Positions 55,341-63,579 of a stretch of 64,000 nucleotides of DNA are shown here, piece by piece. The DNA comes from Stenotrophomonas sp. SAU14A_NAIMI4_8. Its GTDB lineage: Bacteria > Pseudomonadota > Gammaproteobacteria > Xanthomonadales > Xanthomonadaceae. Positions within the stretch are counted from its first letter, which is position 1. The number at the start of each line of letters is the position of its first letter. The stretch spans positions 2,087,680 to 2,151,679 of the forward strand of contig NZ_CP025999.1 in assembly GCF_003086695.1 (NCBI RefSeq), read 5' to 3'. The position numbers and the translations under genes are program-made. The notes below the pieces were generated by a model. It ran no database searches. It saw nothing but the letters and a program-made list of their open reading frames with translations, and was not told the DNA's origin.

Positions 55341-56033
55341 TCAGAACGGCGCCAGCGCCGAATTGAAGAAGCGGCTCAGCCAGCCCATGGCGTTGGACTG
55401 CGCCACGGCACCACGGCCGCCGTAGACGATGCGGGCCTCGGCCACGCGGCTGGAAGGCACCGTGTTGTCCTGGTTGATGTCGCCGGGGCGCACGATGCCC
55501 TGCACCTGCACTAGTTCGTCGCCCTGGTTCAGGCGCAGGTTCTTCTGCCCCTGCACCACCAGGTTGCCGTTGGGCAGGCGTTGCACCACCGTGACGGTCA
55601 CGCTGCCTTGCAGGCGGTTGCTCTGCGCGCTGTTGCCCTTGCCGGTGAACTCGCGCTCGCCATTGGCGCTGGCGCTCAGGATGTCCTTGCCGCCCAGGGT
55701 GACCGGTGCGCCGAACAGCGAAGGCGAGCCGATGGTCAGGCCCGATTCCTTGCTGGTGGCGGTGTTGGCACTGGTCTGCGCGGTGGTGTTTTCCAGCAGG
55801 GTAATGGTCAGCAGATCACCCACATCGCGGGCGCGGCGGTCGGCATACAGGTTCAGCGTCGGGCCGGCGGCATAGATGGCGCCGGCGGTGGGCGCGGCCT
55901 GCATCGGCACGATCGGCTGCACCGGGGCCATGGCGGGGTAGGGGCGCACGTCGCCGGCAATCACGCAGCCGCCCAGCAGGGCGGTTACGGCGCAGCACAG
56001 CGCGGTGCGGGCGAGGGTAGAGAAGGGCGACAT
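55341..56033 (-). CDS. flgH: flagellar L-ring lipoprotein FlgH
   Basis: 230 aa, a lipoprotein signal with lipobox LGGC (Cys23). FlgH domain: [21 protein letters not shown] and [32 protein letters not shown]. Outer-membrane L ring. Confidence 0.96.
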   Translation of the reverse strand: MSPFSTLARTALCCAVTALLGGCVIAGDVRPYPAMAPVQPIVPMQAAPTAGAIYAAGPTLNLYADRRARDVGDLLTITLLENTTAQTSANTATSKESGLTIGSPSLFGAPVTLGGKDILSASANGEREFTGKGNSAQSNRLQGSVTVTVVQRLPNGNLVVQGQKNLRLNQGDELVQVQGIVRPGDINQDNTVPSSRVAEARIVYGGRGAVAQSNAMGWLSRFFNSALAPF

Positions 56034-56055
56034 GGCGGTATCCCGGTGGTTGCGG

Positions 56056-56841
56056 TCAGACGTTCTGGTTCAGGTAGCCGAGCATGGCGTCGGTGGTGGA
56101 AATGGCCTTGGCGTTCATTTCGTAGGCGCGCTGGGTTTCGATCATCGACACCAGCTCTTCCACCACGTTCACGTTGCTGCCTTCCAGCGCACCCTGCACC
56201 ACGGTGCCCAGACCGTTCAGGCCGGGGTTGCCGTTCTGTGCGGGGCCCGATGCCGTGGTTTCCAGGAACAGGTTTTCGCCGCGGGCCTGCAGGCCGGCCG
56301 GGTTCACGAAATCGGTCAGGGTCAGCGCGCCCACTTCCACCGATGCAGCGTCGTCGGCCATCTTCACGCTGATGGTCCCGTCGCTGCCGATGGTGACCGA
56401 CTGCGCGCCTTCGGGAATCTGGATGCCCGGCTGCACCGGGTATCCAGTGTTGGTCACCAGCTCGCTGTCCTGGTTGATCTTGAACGAGCCATCACGGGTG
56501 TACGCGGAACTACCGTCGGGCAGCTGCACTTCGAAGAAGCCACGGCCGTTGACCATCACGTCCAGCGCGCGGCCGGTCTGCTGCTGGCTGCCCTGTTCGA
56601 AGTTCTTCGAGGTAGCCACCACGCGCACGCCGGTACCCAGCTGCAGGCCGGTCGGCAGCTGCGTCTGTGCCGAACTGGCGCCGCCGGGCTGGCGCACCTG
56701 TTGGTACAGCAGGTCTTCGAAGCTGGCGCGGTCCTGCTTGAAACCGGTGGTGTTGGTATTGGCGAGGTTGTTGGAAACCACCGACATGCGCGTCTGCTGC
56801 GCATCCAGTCCGGTTTTTGCGATCCACAATGCCTGGTTCAT
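56056..56841 (-). CDS. flgG: distal rod protein FlgG
   Basis: 261 aa, rod/hook family: [40 protein letters not shown], and C-terminal [26 protein letters not shown]. First gene of flgGHIJKL behind a sigma-54 promoter. Confidence 0.97.
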   Translation of the reverse strand: MNQALWIAKTGLDAQQTRMSVVSNNLANTNTTGFKQDRASFEDLLYQQVRQPGGASSAQTQLPTGLQLGTGVRVVATSKNFEQGSQQQTGRALDVMVNGRGFFEVQLPDGSSAYTRDGSFKINQDSELVTNTGYPVQPGIQIPEGAQSVTIGSDGTISVKMADDAASVEVGALTLTDFVNPAGLQARGENLFLETTASGPAQNGNPGLNGLGTVVQGALEGSNVNVVEELVSMIETQRAYEMNAKAISTTDAMLGYLNQNV

Positions 56842-56897
56842 CTTCGGAATCCTGTCTGGCTGAAGCGGGCCGCGCGGTGCGGCCGTTGGTGAAGGGT

Positions 56898-56913
56898 GTG
56901 CAAGCGGTGTGCC
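56898..56913 (-). promoter_or_regulatory. sigma-54 promoter of flgGHIJKL
   Basis: TGGCAC, 5 nt, TTGCA on the minus strand, a perfect match at the core, about 57 nt before the flgG ATG. Confidence 0.88.
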
Positions 56914-56944
56914 AACGCCGGCCCATGCCGGCGCCGGAATTCCG

Positions 56945-57694
56945 TCAGCCGCCCAGGCGCAGCAGGCTGTTGGCGCTGCGCGCGTTGTCGTCGCCGTGCT
57001 TGATCACCTGCACCTGCATTTCGTACTGGCGCTGCAGCTGGATCATCTGCACCAAGGCACCGGCGGCATCCACGTTGCTGCCCTCCAGCTGGCCGCTGTG
57101 CACGGTGGCGCCCTGCGCCTGGGCGAAGGGCTGTTGCGGGTCGGTGTTGCGGAACAGGCCATCCAGGCCACGCTCCAGCCGTTCGTCCGGCGCCTGCACG
57201 ATCTTGATGCGGCCGATCATTGCCATGGTCTGCGGGCCTTCGCCCTGCGGAATGATCGAGATCGTGCCGTCGTTGCCCACTTCCATCGCCTGGTAGGGCG
57301 GAATGGCGATGGGATTGTTGTTGTCATCCAGCACCGCACGGCCGCTGGACGTCACCAGCTGGCCGTTGGGGGTGACCGACAGCGCGGCACCCCGGGTATA
57401 GGCTTCGCTGCCATCGGTGGCCTGCACAGCCAGCCAGGTGCCGGTCTGCAACGACAGGTCCAGCGGCTTGCCGGTGATGTGCTGCGCGCCGGCGCTGCGG
57501 TTGAAGCCGGCGTCGACGTGCAGCGCATCCACCCGCGAGGCGTAGCCCTGCCCACGGATCGGGAAGGCTTCGGTGTTGGCCAGCGCTTCCTTGAAGCCGG
57601 GGGTGTCCGAGTTGGCGAGGTTGTGGCTGAGCGTACCCTGCGCCTGCAGGGAGGCGCGGGCACCGGTCATCGCCACGTAAAGGGCTTTATCCAT
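56945..57694 (-). CDS. flgF: proximal rod protein FlgF
   Basis: 249 aa, rod family: [39 protein letters not shown], and C-terminal [24 protein letters not shown]. Last of flgBCDEF. Confidence 0.96.
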   Translation of the reverse strand: MDKALYVAMTGARASLQAQGTLSHNLANSDTPGFKEALANTEAFPIRGQGYASRVDALHVDAGFNRSAGAQHITGKPLDLSLQTGTWLAVQATDGSEAYTRGAALSVTPNGQLVTSSGRAVLDDNNNPIAIPPYQAMEVGNDGTISIIPQGEGPQTMAMIGRIKIVQAPDERLERGLDGLFRNTDPQQPFAQAQGATVHSGQLEGSNVDAAGALVQMIQLQRQYEMQVQVIKHGDDNARSANSLLRLGG

Positions 57695-57726
57695 GCGGGG
57701 AGTTCCGTGACAGGGTCAGCAGGTCA

Positions 57727-58950
57727 TCAACGGATGTTGATGACGGTCTGGGTGATCTGGTCCTGCGTGGTGATCATCTGCGCGTTGGCCTGGAAGTTGC
57801 GCTGCGCCACGATCATGTTCACCAGCTGCTCGGTCAGGTCCACGGTGGACGATTCCAGCGCGCCGGCCTGGATCTTGCCCATGTTCGAGGTGTCCGGAGG
57901 GCTGGTGCGCGGGGTGCCCGAATCAAAGGTCTCCACCCACAGGTTGTTGCCCTTCTGCTCCAGGCCCTGGGTATTGTTGAAGGTGGTCAGTGCCACCTGG
58001 CCCAGTGCCTTGTCATCGCCATTGGAATAGCGGGCGAACACCACGCCGGTTTCCGACACGGTGACCTCGTTGAGCTTGCCGGCCGCGTAGCCATCCTGCT
58101 GGGTGTTGCGCAGGGCGAACTTCTCGCCGTACTGGGTCGAACCGGACACGTCCAGCGTCATGTTCAGCGCGCCAGCGCCGGTCGGCGGGGTGAAGGTGCC
58201 CAGGCTGATCTGGCCATTGGTGGGCGACGTCAACTTGCCGGCGTTGTCGAAGGTCAGGTCGGTCGGCGTCCCTGCCGCCACGCCATCGACGTAGTTGTGC
58301 ACGCGCCACTGGTTCACACCGGCCAGCTTTTCGAAGTAGGACACCTGGGTGTGGCTGACGCCCAGCGAGTCATACACGGTAATGCCGCCGCTGGAATGGT
58401 TGTAGCTGTTGGAGTCGGTGGGGTCGAACGGGTTCACCGTCGGCACTTTGGCGTTGGCCGGCAGGGTGAAGCCCACCTTTACTTCGCTGGTCTGCTTGGG
58501 CGGGCTGTCGGTGGTCAGCAGCTGCAGATCCACCAGGCGGCCGGCATCGAAGTTGGTGCCATCGGCGTTCGGCGCGAACACCTGCAGGCGCGCGCCCTGC
58601 GGGTTGACGACATAGCCGGCCGGATCGGTCTGGAAGTTGCCGGCGCGCGAATAGACCCGCGCACCATTCATGTTCATGGTGAAGAAGCCTTCGCCGGAAA
58701 TCGCCATGTCCAGGCCGCGACCGGTCTGTTCGTTGTTGCCCTGGATGAACTGCTGGGCGACATTGGAGACGCGCACGCCCGAACCCACCTGGTTCTTGGC
58801 CAGGCCATAGCTGGTGGCCGAGAATAGATCGGCGAACTCGGCGCGCGATTCCTTGAAGCCGGTGGTGTTGGCGTTGGCGACGTTGTTGGCGGTGACGCTC
58901 AGGTCGGAGTTGGCGGCATTGATGCCGGACAGCGAAATGTTGAAGCCCAT
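57727..58950 (-). CDS. flgE: flagellar hook protein FlgE
   Basis: 407 aa. GFNISLSGINAANSDLSVTA start region, NNVANANTTGFKESRAEFAD, central hook domain, and C-terminal ESSTVDLTEQLVNMIVAQRN. The hook subunit measured by FliK. Confidence 0.96.
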   Translation of the reverse strand: MGFNISLSGINAANSDLSVTANNVANANTTGFKESRAEFADLFSATSYGLAKNQVGSGVRVSNVAQQFIQGNNEQTGRGLDMAISGEGFFTMNMNGARVYSRAGNFQTDPAGYVVNPQGARLQVFAPNADGTNFDAGRLVDLQLLTTDSPPKQTSEVKVGFTLPANAKVPTVNPFDPTDSNSYNHSSGGITVYDSLGVSHTQVSYFEKLAGVNQWRVHNYVDGVAAGTPTDLTFDNAGKLTSPTNGQISLGTFTPPTGAGALNMTLDVSGSTQYGEKFALRNTQQDGYAAGKLNEVTVSETGVVFARYSNGDDKALGQVALTTFNNTQGLEQKGNNLWVETFDSGTPRTSPPDTSNMGKIQAGALESSTVDLTEQLVNMIVAQRNFQANAQMITTQDQITQTVINIR

Positions 58951-58982
58951 GGGATGCTCCTGGTAGATGCGGGGTGTGCGGC

Positions 58983-59666
58983 TCAGCTGACGCGGAGCAC
59001 GTAGTCGATCGGGGCCGTGCCCAGGCCCTTGAGGTTCAGGTACAGGCCGTCAGAGCCGACGGTCACGCTTTCAACCGGCGCCTGCACATAGGTGGACAGC
59101 TTGGTGCTGGTGCCGGCGGTGTCGACGTGGTTGGCGACGATGGAATACTTGCCCGGCGCCATGCGGTTGCCGTTGGCATCCTTGCCGTCCCACTGGAATG
59201 CGACTTCACCGGCGGCCTTGGCTTCCACGCTGATCGAGGTCACCTTGGCGCCGTTGGCGTCGGTCACGTCGACAGTGACGATGCCAGCGGCAGGTGCAGC
59301 GACGGTGCCGCTCACATCACCTTCCTCTTCCAGCACCAGCTTCTCGGAAGGCACCAGCACTTCGTGGCCAACCAGCGCGGCGCCACGCAGCACCTGGTCG
59401 CTGGCCATGGACGCCTGGAAGCCCTGCACGGTGGTGTTCAGATCGGTGATGCCCTGCACAGTGGACATCTGCGCCATCTGCGCGACCATCTGCGTGTTGT
59501 CCATCGGCTTCAGCGGGTCCTGGTGCTGCAGCTGTTCGGTCATCAGGCGCAGGAAATCGGCCTGGTCCAGGGTGTTCTTTTTCTTGGTGTTGGTGCTGTT
59601 GGGGGCGTTCAGGCCAAGGGCGGCGTAGACGTCCTGGTTGGTCTGGTTGTTGACGGCGGTGGTCAT
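58983..59666 (-). CDS. flgD: hook-cap protein FlgD
   Basis: 227 aa. The N-terminal part has LDQADFLRLMTEQLQHQDPLKPMDN, the FlgD signature, then a tudor-like/FnIII pair (VDVTDANGAKVTSISVEAKAAGEVAFQWDGKDANGNRM region). Scaffold for hook polymerisation. Confidence 0.96.
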   Translation of the reverse strand: MTTAVNNQTNQDVYAALGLNAPNSTNTKKKNTLDQADFLRLMTEQLQHQDPLKPMDNTQMVAQMAQMSTVQGITDLNTTVQGFQASMASDQVLRGAALVGHEVLVPSEKLVLEEEGDVSGTVAAPAAGIVTVDVTDANGAKVTSISVEAKAAGEVAFQWDGKDANGNRMAPGKYSIVANHVDTAGTSTKLSTYVQAPVESVTVGSDGLYLNLKGLGTAPIDYVLRVS

Positions 59667-59689
59667 GGCGGTATCCGGTACAGCGGGCC

Positions 59690-60097
59690 TCAGCGGCCCA
59701 TGGTCAGGGTGGCCAGGGCCAGTTCCTTGGCGGTGGTCAGCATTTCCACGCCGGCCTGGTAATTGCGCGAGGTCGAGATCAGGTTGACCATCTGCGCCAC
59801 CGGGTCCACGTCGGGCTGGTAGATGTAGCCTTCGGCGTCGGCCAGCGGGTGGCCAGGCTCGTAGCGCTTGATCGGCGCTGCTTCGCTCTGGCTGATTTCC
59901 TTCACCTTCACCGAGGTGACATTCGGATCGGTCTTGCTGGTGACGGCCTGGAAGATCGGCTCCAGCGGCTTGTACACCGCGTCGGCCGAGCCGGCGATGC
60001 TGTCTGCGTTGGACAGGTTGGAGGCGATGGTGCTCATGCGCACCGACTGCGCCTGCAGCGCGGAACCGGCGATATCGAAGATCGGCAGATTGCTCAT
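59690..60097 (-). CDS. flgC: proximal rod protein FlgC
   Basis: 135 aa. PIFDIAGSALQAQSVRMSTI, ASNLSNADSIAG, and C-terminal VDPVAQMVNLISTSRNYQAG. Confidence 0.96.
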   Translation of the reverse strand: MSNLPIFDIAGSALQAQSVRMSTIASNLSNADSIAGSADAVYKPLEPIFQAVTSKTDPNVTSVKVKEISQSEAAPIKRYEPGHPLADAEGYIYQPDVDPVAQMVNLISTSRNYQAGVEMLTTAKELALATLTMGR

Positions 60098-60100
60098 GGC

Positions 60101-60496
60101 TTATTGCCCCGTGATCGCGGTCAGCATGGAACGCACCTTGCTTTCGACGAAGCTGAGCGAGGCGCGGTATTCCAGGGCAGCACGGCCATAGGCGGCGCGC
60201 TCTGCATCGGGGTCGACGGTGTTGCCGTCCAGGCTGGGCTGCACCCCTTCACGGGCCACCTGGAACGGGTTCAGGCCACTACTGATTTCGTAGTGCTGCT
60301 CGTTGGTGGTGGTCATCAGACCGTTGGCATCCAGGCCCTGGGCGTGGCGCAGGGCGGCATCGAAGTCCAGGTCCTGGGCCTTGTAGCCGGGGGTGTCGGC
60401 GTTGCCGAGGTTGCTGGCGATCAGCTTCATGCGCTGTTCGCGCAACGGCATGGCCTGGGCGTGGACGCCCAGGTAATCGGTAATCAGGTTGCGCAC
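60101..60496 (-). CDS. flgB: proximal rod protein FlgB
   Basis: 131 aa. LREQRMKLIASNLGNADTPG and the C-terminal rod helix (AALEYRASLSFVESKVRSML). The start is GTG at 60496 with GGGAG 6 nt upstream. First gene of flgBCDEF behind a sigma-54 promoter. Confidence 0.95.
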   Translation of the reverse strand: MRNLITDYLGVHAQAMPLREQRMKLIASNLGNADTPGYKAQDLDFDAALRHAQGLDANGLMTTTNEQHYEISSGLNPFQVAREGVQPSLDGNTVDPDAERAAYGRAALEYRASLSFVESKVRSMLTAITGQ

Positions 60497-60529
60497 GATG
60501 CACTCCCACAGGAACGTTGCCCGGGAAGC

Positions 60530-60545
60530 TGCAAGCGGTGTGCCA
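60530..60545 (-). promoter_or_regulatory. sigma-54 promoter of flgBCDEF
   Basis: TGGCAC, 5 nt, TTGCA on the minus strand, perfect at the core, 34 nt before the flgB GTG. Confidence 0.88.
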
Positions 60546-60555
60546 AAAGCGCGCT

Positions 60556-60586
60556 GGGGTCAGAGCCCCTGCGGGGATCCGATCCC
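60556..60586. repeat. GGGGTCAGA palindromic repeat next to the flgB promoter
   Basis: Arms GGGGTCAGAGCCCC/GGGGATCCGATCCC, imperfect. Confidence 0.7.
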
Positions 60587-60608
60587 AACAGGGCAGGGGA
60601 AGCGCGAC

Positions 60609-60978
60609 GGGGTCAGATCCCCGCAGGGGCTCTGACCCCATTGGGACAGGGGAGGCGTGAAGGGGTCAGAGCCCCTGCGGGGATCCGACCCCGCGTGGCG
60701 GCCTTACGCCGCCATGGCCACCTTGCGCAGGCGGTCCAGCACGAAGTCCGCCAGTTCGTGCGGCGAATACTTGGCCACGAAGGCATTGGCGTGAAGGGGT
60801 CAGATCCCCGCAGGGGCTCTGACCCCATTGGGACAGGGGAGGCGTGAAGGGGTCAGAGCCCCTGCGGGGATCCGACCCCGCGTGGCGGCCTTACGCCGCC
60901 ATGGCCACCTTGCGCAGGCGGTCCAGCACGAAGTCCGCCAGTTCGTGCGGCGAATACTTGGCCACGAAGGCATTGGCG
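60609..60978. repeat. exact tandem duplication, 183-bp units, includes the cheV 3' end
   Basis: Unit 1 is 60609-60791 and unit 2 is 60796-60978, offset 187 bp, identical as far as I compared. Each unit contains two inverted GGGGTCAGA palindromes and the last ~88 bp of cheV including its stop. Unit 2 overlaps the functional cheV end, so unit 1 is a spare 3' fragment. Confidence 0.9.
60703..60791 (-). pseudogene. duplicated cheV 3' fragment
   Basis: Encodes the same ~28 C-terminal residues of CheV (FVAKYSPHELADFVLDRLRK) with stop, without any start. It arose with the tandem duplication; no function expected. Confidence 0.8.
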
Positions 60979-61835
60979 CCCACGCGTTCGACCATCGCAT
61001 TGTTGAATACGCCCGACAGGGAGGTGTGCAGCAGCACATACAGCCCGGACAGCCCGGCGTGGCGCCGGATTTCTGTCGTCAGCGTATAGCCGTCCATGGC
61101 CGGCATTTCGATATCGGAAATGACCATGGCGTAGCGTTCGGCCGGGTTTTCGCCCGAAGCGTGGATCTGCAGCAGGTGGTCCAGCGCCTGCTTGCCGTCG
61201 GACAGCAGGGTGGCGCCTACGCCCAACTGGTCCAGCACGCTGCGGATCTGCTGGCGGGCCACCCGCGAGTCGTCCACCACCAGCACCTGCAGCTGCGGCG
61301 CGTCGGCAGGCATGGCCATGGCCGGGTCCAGCACGGCTTCACCGCGCACCTGGGCAATGTCGGCCAGCACGCTTTCCACGTCGATCACCTGGATCAGCTC
61401 GCCCTGGAAGCGGGTCACCGCGGTCAGGTAGCTCGATTCGGCGCCCAGCTCCGGCGGTGGGTGGATGTCCTCCACCGCGATGTTCACGATGCGTTCCACC
61501 CCGCTCACCAGGAAGCCCTGGATGGAGCGGTTGAACTCGGTCACCACCAGGTAGCCCGGCGCGGTGTCCGCATCCGGTTCACGCTCGGGGTGGCCGATGG
61601 CCAGGCCCAGGTCCAGTACCGGCACCGAGCGGCCGCGCACGTCGGCCACGCCGGCGAACTGGCCGGGCAGGCCGGGCACCTGGAACAGCTCGGGCCGGCG
61701 CAGCACTTCCTGCACCTTGAAGACATTGACGCCAAAAAGCTGACGTCCGCCGAGACGGAACAGCAGCAGCGCCAGGCGATTGTGGCCGGCCAGTCGGGTC
61801 CGCTGGTCGATCCGGTTGAGCAGGTCATGGGACAT
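60891..61835 (-). CDS. cheV: chemotaxis coupling/response protein CheV
   Basis: 314 aa. CheW-like domain at 1-160 (LLLFRLGGRQLFGVNVFKVQEV, VADVRGRSVPVLDL) followed by a receiver domain with VLVVDDSRVAR and phospho-Asp in VISDIEMPAMDG. Couples receptors to CheA and buffers phosphoryl groups. The start at 61835 is the usual MSHDLLNRI. A FliA promoter ends 7 nt before it and there is no ribosome site, so the mRNA is probably leaderless; the longer frame to 61976 begins upstream of that promoter. Confidence 0.95.
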   Translation of the reverse strand: MSHDLLNRIDQRTRLAGHNRLALLLFRLGGRQLFGVNVFKVQEVLRRPELFQVPGLPGQFAGVADVRGRSVPVLDLGLAIGHPEREPDADTAPGYLVVTEFNRSIQGFLVSGVERIVNIAVEDIHPPPELGAESSYLTAVTRFQGELIQVIDVESVLADIAQVRGEAVLDPAMAMPADAPQLQVLVVDDSRVARQQIRSVLDQLGVGATLLSDGKQALDHLLQIHASGENPAERYAMVISDIEMPAMDGYTLTTEIRRHAGLSGLYVLLHTSLSGVFNNAMVERVGANAFVAKYSPHELADFVLDRLRKVAMAA

Positions 61836-61842
61836 GGCTGCT

Positions 61843-61870
61843 GTATCGGCGTGGTGCCCGCCGAACTTGA
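61843..61870 (-). promoter_or_regulatory. probable FliA promoter of cheV
   Basis: TCAA, 16 nt, GCCGATAC on the minus strand. The spacing is one longer than ideal; the -10 is as strong as that of motC. Confidence 0.7.
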
Positions 61871-61899
61871 GGGTCATGTGATGCCGACACCCCGCGGTC

Positions 61900-62050
61900 G
61901 TAGCGTCGAGCTTGCTCGACTTCCGCCTCTTGTAGAGTCGAGCCATGCTCGACTGATGTGCCGTGCAGTCGAGCACGGCTCGACTCTACAGAAGGACGTC
62001 GAGCAAGCTCGACGCTACAAAAGCCGGACGTCGAGCACGCTCGACGCTGC
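61900..62050. repeat. array of five SMAG palindromes between cheV and flgA
   Basis: 61900-61920 and 61932-61954 have GTAG on the plus strand. 61967-61989 and 61998-62018 have GTAG on the minus strand. 62030-62050 has GCAG, degenerate. All share GTCGAGC/GCTCGAC-type arms. The flgA promoter begins 11 bp beyond the last. Confidence 0.85.
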
Positions 62051-62060
62051 AGAGGTGGGC

Positions 62061-62076
62061 TGGCACAGCGCTTGCA
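62061..62076 (+). promoter_or_regulatory. sigma-54 promoter of flgA
   Basis: TGGCAC, 5 nt, TTGCA on the plus strand, perfect core, about 38 nt before the flgA ATG. Confidence 0.88.
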
Positions 62077-62114
62077 TCCTTCCGGGCCAGGTCCCAGCGA
62101 ACCCAGGAGGCGCC

Positions 62115-62771
62115 ATGTGCCGGATGACATTACTAGTAGCCGCCGCGCTCGCGATGGCCGCGCCGTGGGCGCAGGCCGCGCAGTGGCAGCCGGTGGCCAG
62201 CATTCGTGCCGCAGCGCTGTCCACCCTGGCGGCCGGCAGCGAAGGCGAGGCCATCGTGGCCGATGCGCTGCGCCTGCCGCAGTGTGGCAAGCCGCTGGCG
62301 GTGCAGCCCACCGCCAACACCACTGTCGAGGTCAGTTGCCCCGATGCGGGCGGCTGGCGCCTGTTCGTGCCGGTGAAGGTACGGCACAACCAGACCGTGC
62401 TGGTGCTGACCCGTGGCATCGCCACTGGAGAAACCATCAGCGCGGCCGATATCAGCACTGCCCAGCGTGACGCCGCCCGTATTGCCGGCGCCGTGCTGGC
62501 CGACCCGGCCGCGGCGGTGGGGCGCATTGCGCGCCGTCCGCTGGCGGCCGGCAGCCTGTTGTCGGGCAATGATCTTCTGGCACAGCGTCTCATCAAGCGC
62601 GGAGACAATGTGGCCTTGGTCGCCCGCACCGGCGCCGTGGAAGTACGTATTGCCGGCCGCGCCCTGGGCGATGCCGGGCACAACGACCGCGTTTCGGTCG
62701 AAAACCTGTCCACCCGCCGCATCGTGCAGGGCGTGGTGGATGCGGCCGGTGACGTAATCGTGGCGCGTTGA
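62115..62771 (+). CDS. flgA: P-ring assembly chaperone FlgA
   Basis: 218 aa with a signal peptide (cut after AQA at about 21) and a SAF/FlgA domain (VLTRGIATGETISAADIST, RRPLAAGSLLSGNDLL, VALVARTGAVEVRIAGRALGDAG). AGGAGG lies 4 nt before the ATG, which fixes the start. The frame is open far upstream through SMAG repeats but that part is not real. Periplasmic chaperone for FlgI. Confidence 0.95.
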   Translation: MCRMTLLVAAALAMAAPWAQAAQWQPVASIRAAALSTLAAGSEGEAIVADALRLPQCGKPLAVQPTANTTVEVSCPDAGGWRLFVPVKVRHNQTVLVLTRGIATGETISAADISTAQRDAARIAGAVLADPAAAVGRIARRPLAAGSLLSGNDLLAQRLIKRGDNVALVARTGAVEVRIAGRALGDAGHNDRVSVENLSTRRIVQGVVDAAGDVIVAR

Positions 62772-62789
62772 AAAAGTTTGGAAAATCCC

Positions 62790-62816
62790 TAAAGATCACG
62801 GCCCAGCGGCCGTTAT
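62790..62816 (+). promoter_or_regulatory. FliA promoter of flgMN
   Basis: TAAA, exactly 15 nt, GCCGTTAT on the plus strand, about 30 nt before the flgM ATG. Puts the anti-sigma factor under its own target. Confidence 0.85.
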
Positions 62817-62846
62817 CCCTTGTGTACGGCAACTCCAGGACACCCC

Positions 62847-63152
62847 ATGAGCCAGAAAATCGACGGCAATCTGCAGATCCCGCAGGCCCTGCGCGGCGTG
62901 ACGACCCCGGCCATCAAGCCCGGCGTCAGCAGCGATTCGGCTGCCCGCCCGGTGGAAGCAGCTGACAGCCTGCGCCTGACCGGCGAAGCCACCAACCTGC
63001 AGGCCATCGAACGCGACCTGAGCACCGCCCCGGCGATCGACGCCCAGCGCGTGGCCGCAGTGCGCGAATCGCTGCAGAACGGCACCTACAAGATCAATCC
63101 GGACGCGATTGCTTCGCGCATGCTCGAGCTGGACCAGCAGCTGCAGGGATGA
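62847..63152 (+). CDS. flgM: anti-sigma-28 factor FlgM
   Basis: 101 aa, small and unstructured at the N-terminus. The C-terminal sigma-binding region is RVAAVRESLQNGTYKINPDA. It holds FliA until exported through the finished hook. AGGA lies 7 nt upstream of the ATG. It overlaps flgN by 4 nt. Confidence 0.95.
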   Translation: MSQKIDGNLQIPQALRGVTTPAIKPGVSSDSAARPVEAADSLRLTGEATNLQAIERDLSTAPAIDAQRVAAVRESLQNGTYKINPDAIASRMLELDQQLQG

Positions 63153-63487
63153 GCGCGGCCATGAGCGAGCCGCTGCAGCGCCTTGCCGAGGCCCTGGACG
63201 TTGAACGCCAGGCCTTGGTCGAGCACGACGTGCATGCGTTGATCCGCGCCACCGGGGCCAAGCTGGAAGCGCTGCGTGCGCTGGAAGGCACGCCGCCGGT
63301 CGGGCAGGGCGAACAGCTGCAGGAACTGGCCGAGCGCAACCGCGCCAACGGCGTGCTGCTGTCGCGCCGCCGCCGCGAGGTCAACTGGGCGCTGCGCCAG
63401 CTCGGCCGCACCGAAGACGCCTCGGCTTACGACGCCAAGGGCCAGTCGCACACCGTCACTGCGCGTCGGCCGCTGGCCGTCGCCTGA
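63149..63487 (+). CDS. flgN: flagellar chaperone FlgN
   Basis: 112 aa, helical, FlgN family (LQRLAEALDVERQALVEHDV, RRREVNWALRQLG). Escorts FlgK and FlgL. ATG overlaps the flgM stop; another ATG lies 4 codons in. Confidence 0.9.
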   Translation: MSAAMSEPLQRLAEALDVERQALVEHDVHALIRATGAKLEALRALEGTPPVGQGEQLQELAERNRANGVLLSRRRREVNWALRQLGRTEDASAYDAKGQSHTVTARRPLAVA

Positions 63488-63579
63488 TTCCCCGGCGGCC
63501 ACTGGCCGCCACCGGGCGGGCTGTGACCCGCAGCCGGAGCGCGTATATTGGGCGCCTGTTCGCAAGCCCCCGAGTCGAC

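Larger units (their letters stand above)
60497..60890. other. intergenic region between flgB and cheV
   Basis: 394 bp. It holds the flgB sigma-54 promoter (60530-60545), five GGGGTCAGA palindromes (60556, 60609, 60662, 60796, 60849) and a duplicated cheV 3' end. No gene. Confidence 0.8.

Noticed and set aside
60613..61039. Two small minus-strand frames with identical sequence near cheV
   Set aside because: They are out-of-frame translations of the tandem duplication, not genes.
61900..62050. CRISPR array
   Set aside because: Repeats are inverted palindromes in both orientations with irregular short gaps; no spacers of uniform length and no cas genes.
60828..62114. Extension of flgA to a 647-residue protein
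   Set aside because: The extra part runs antisense through cheV and the SMAG array. The AGGAGG, sigma-54 promoter and signal peptide fix the start at 62115.
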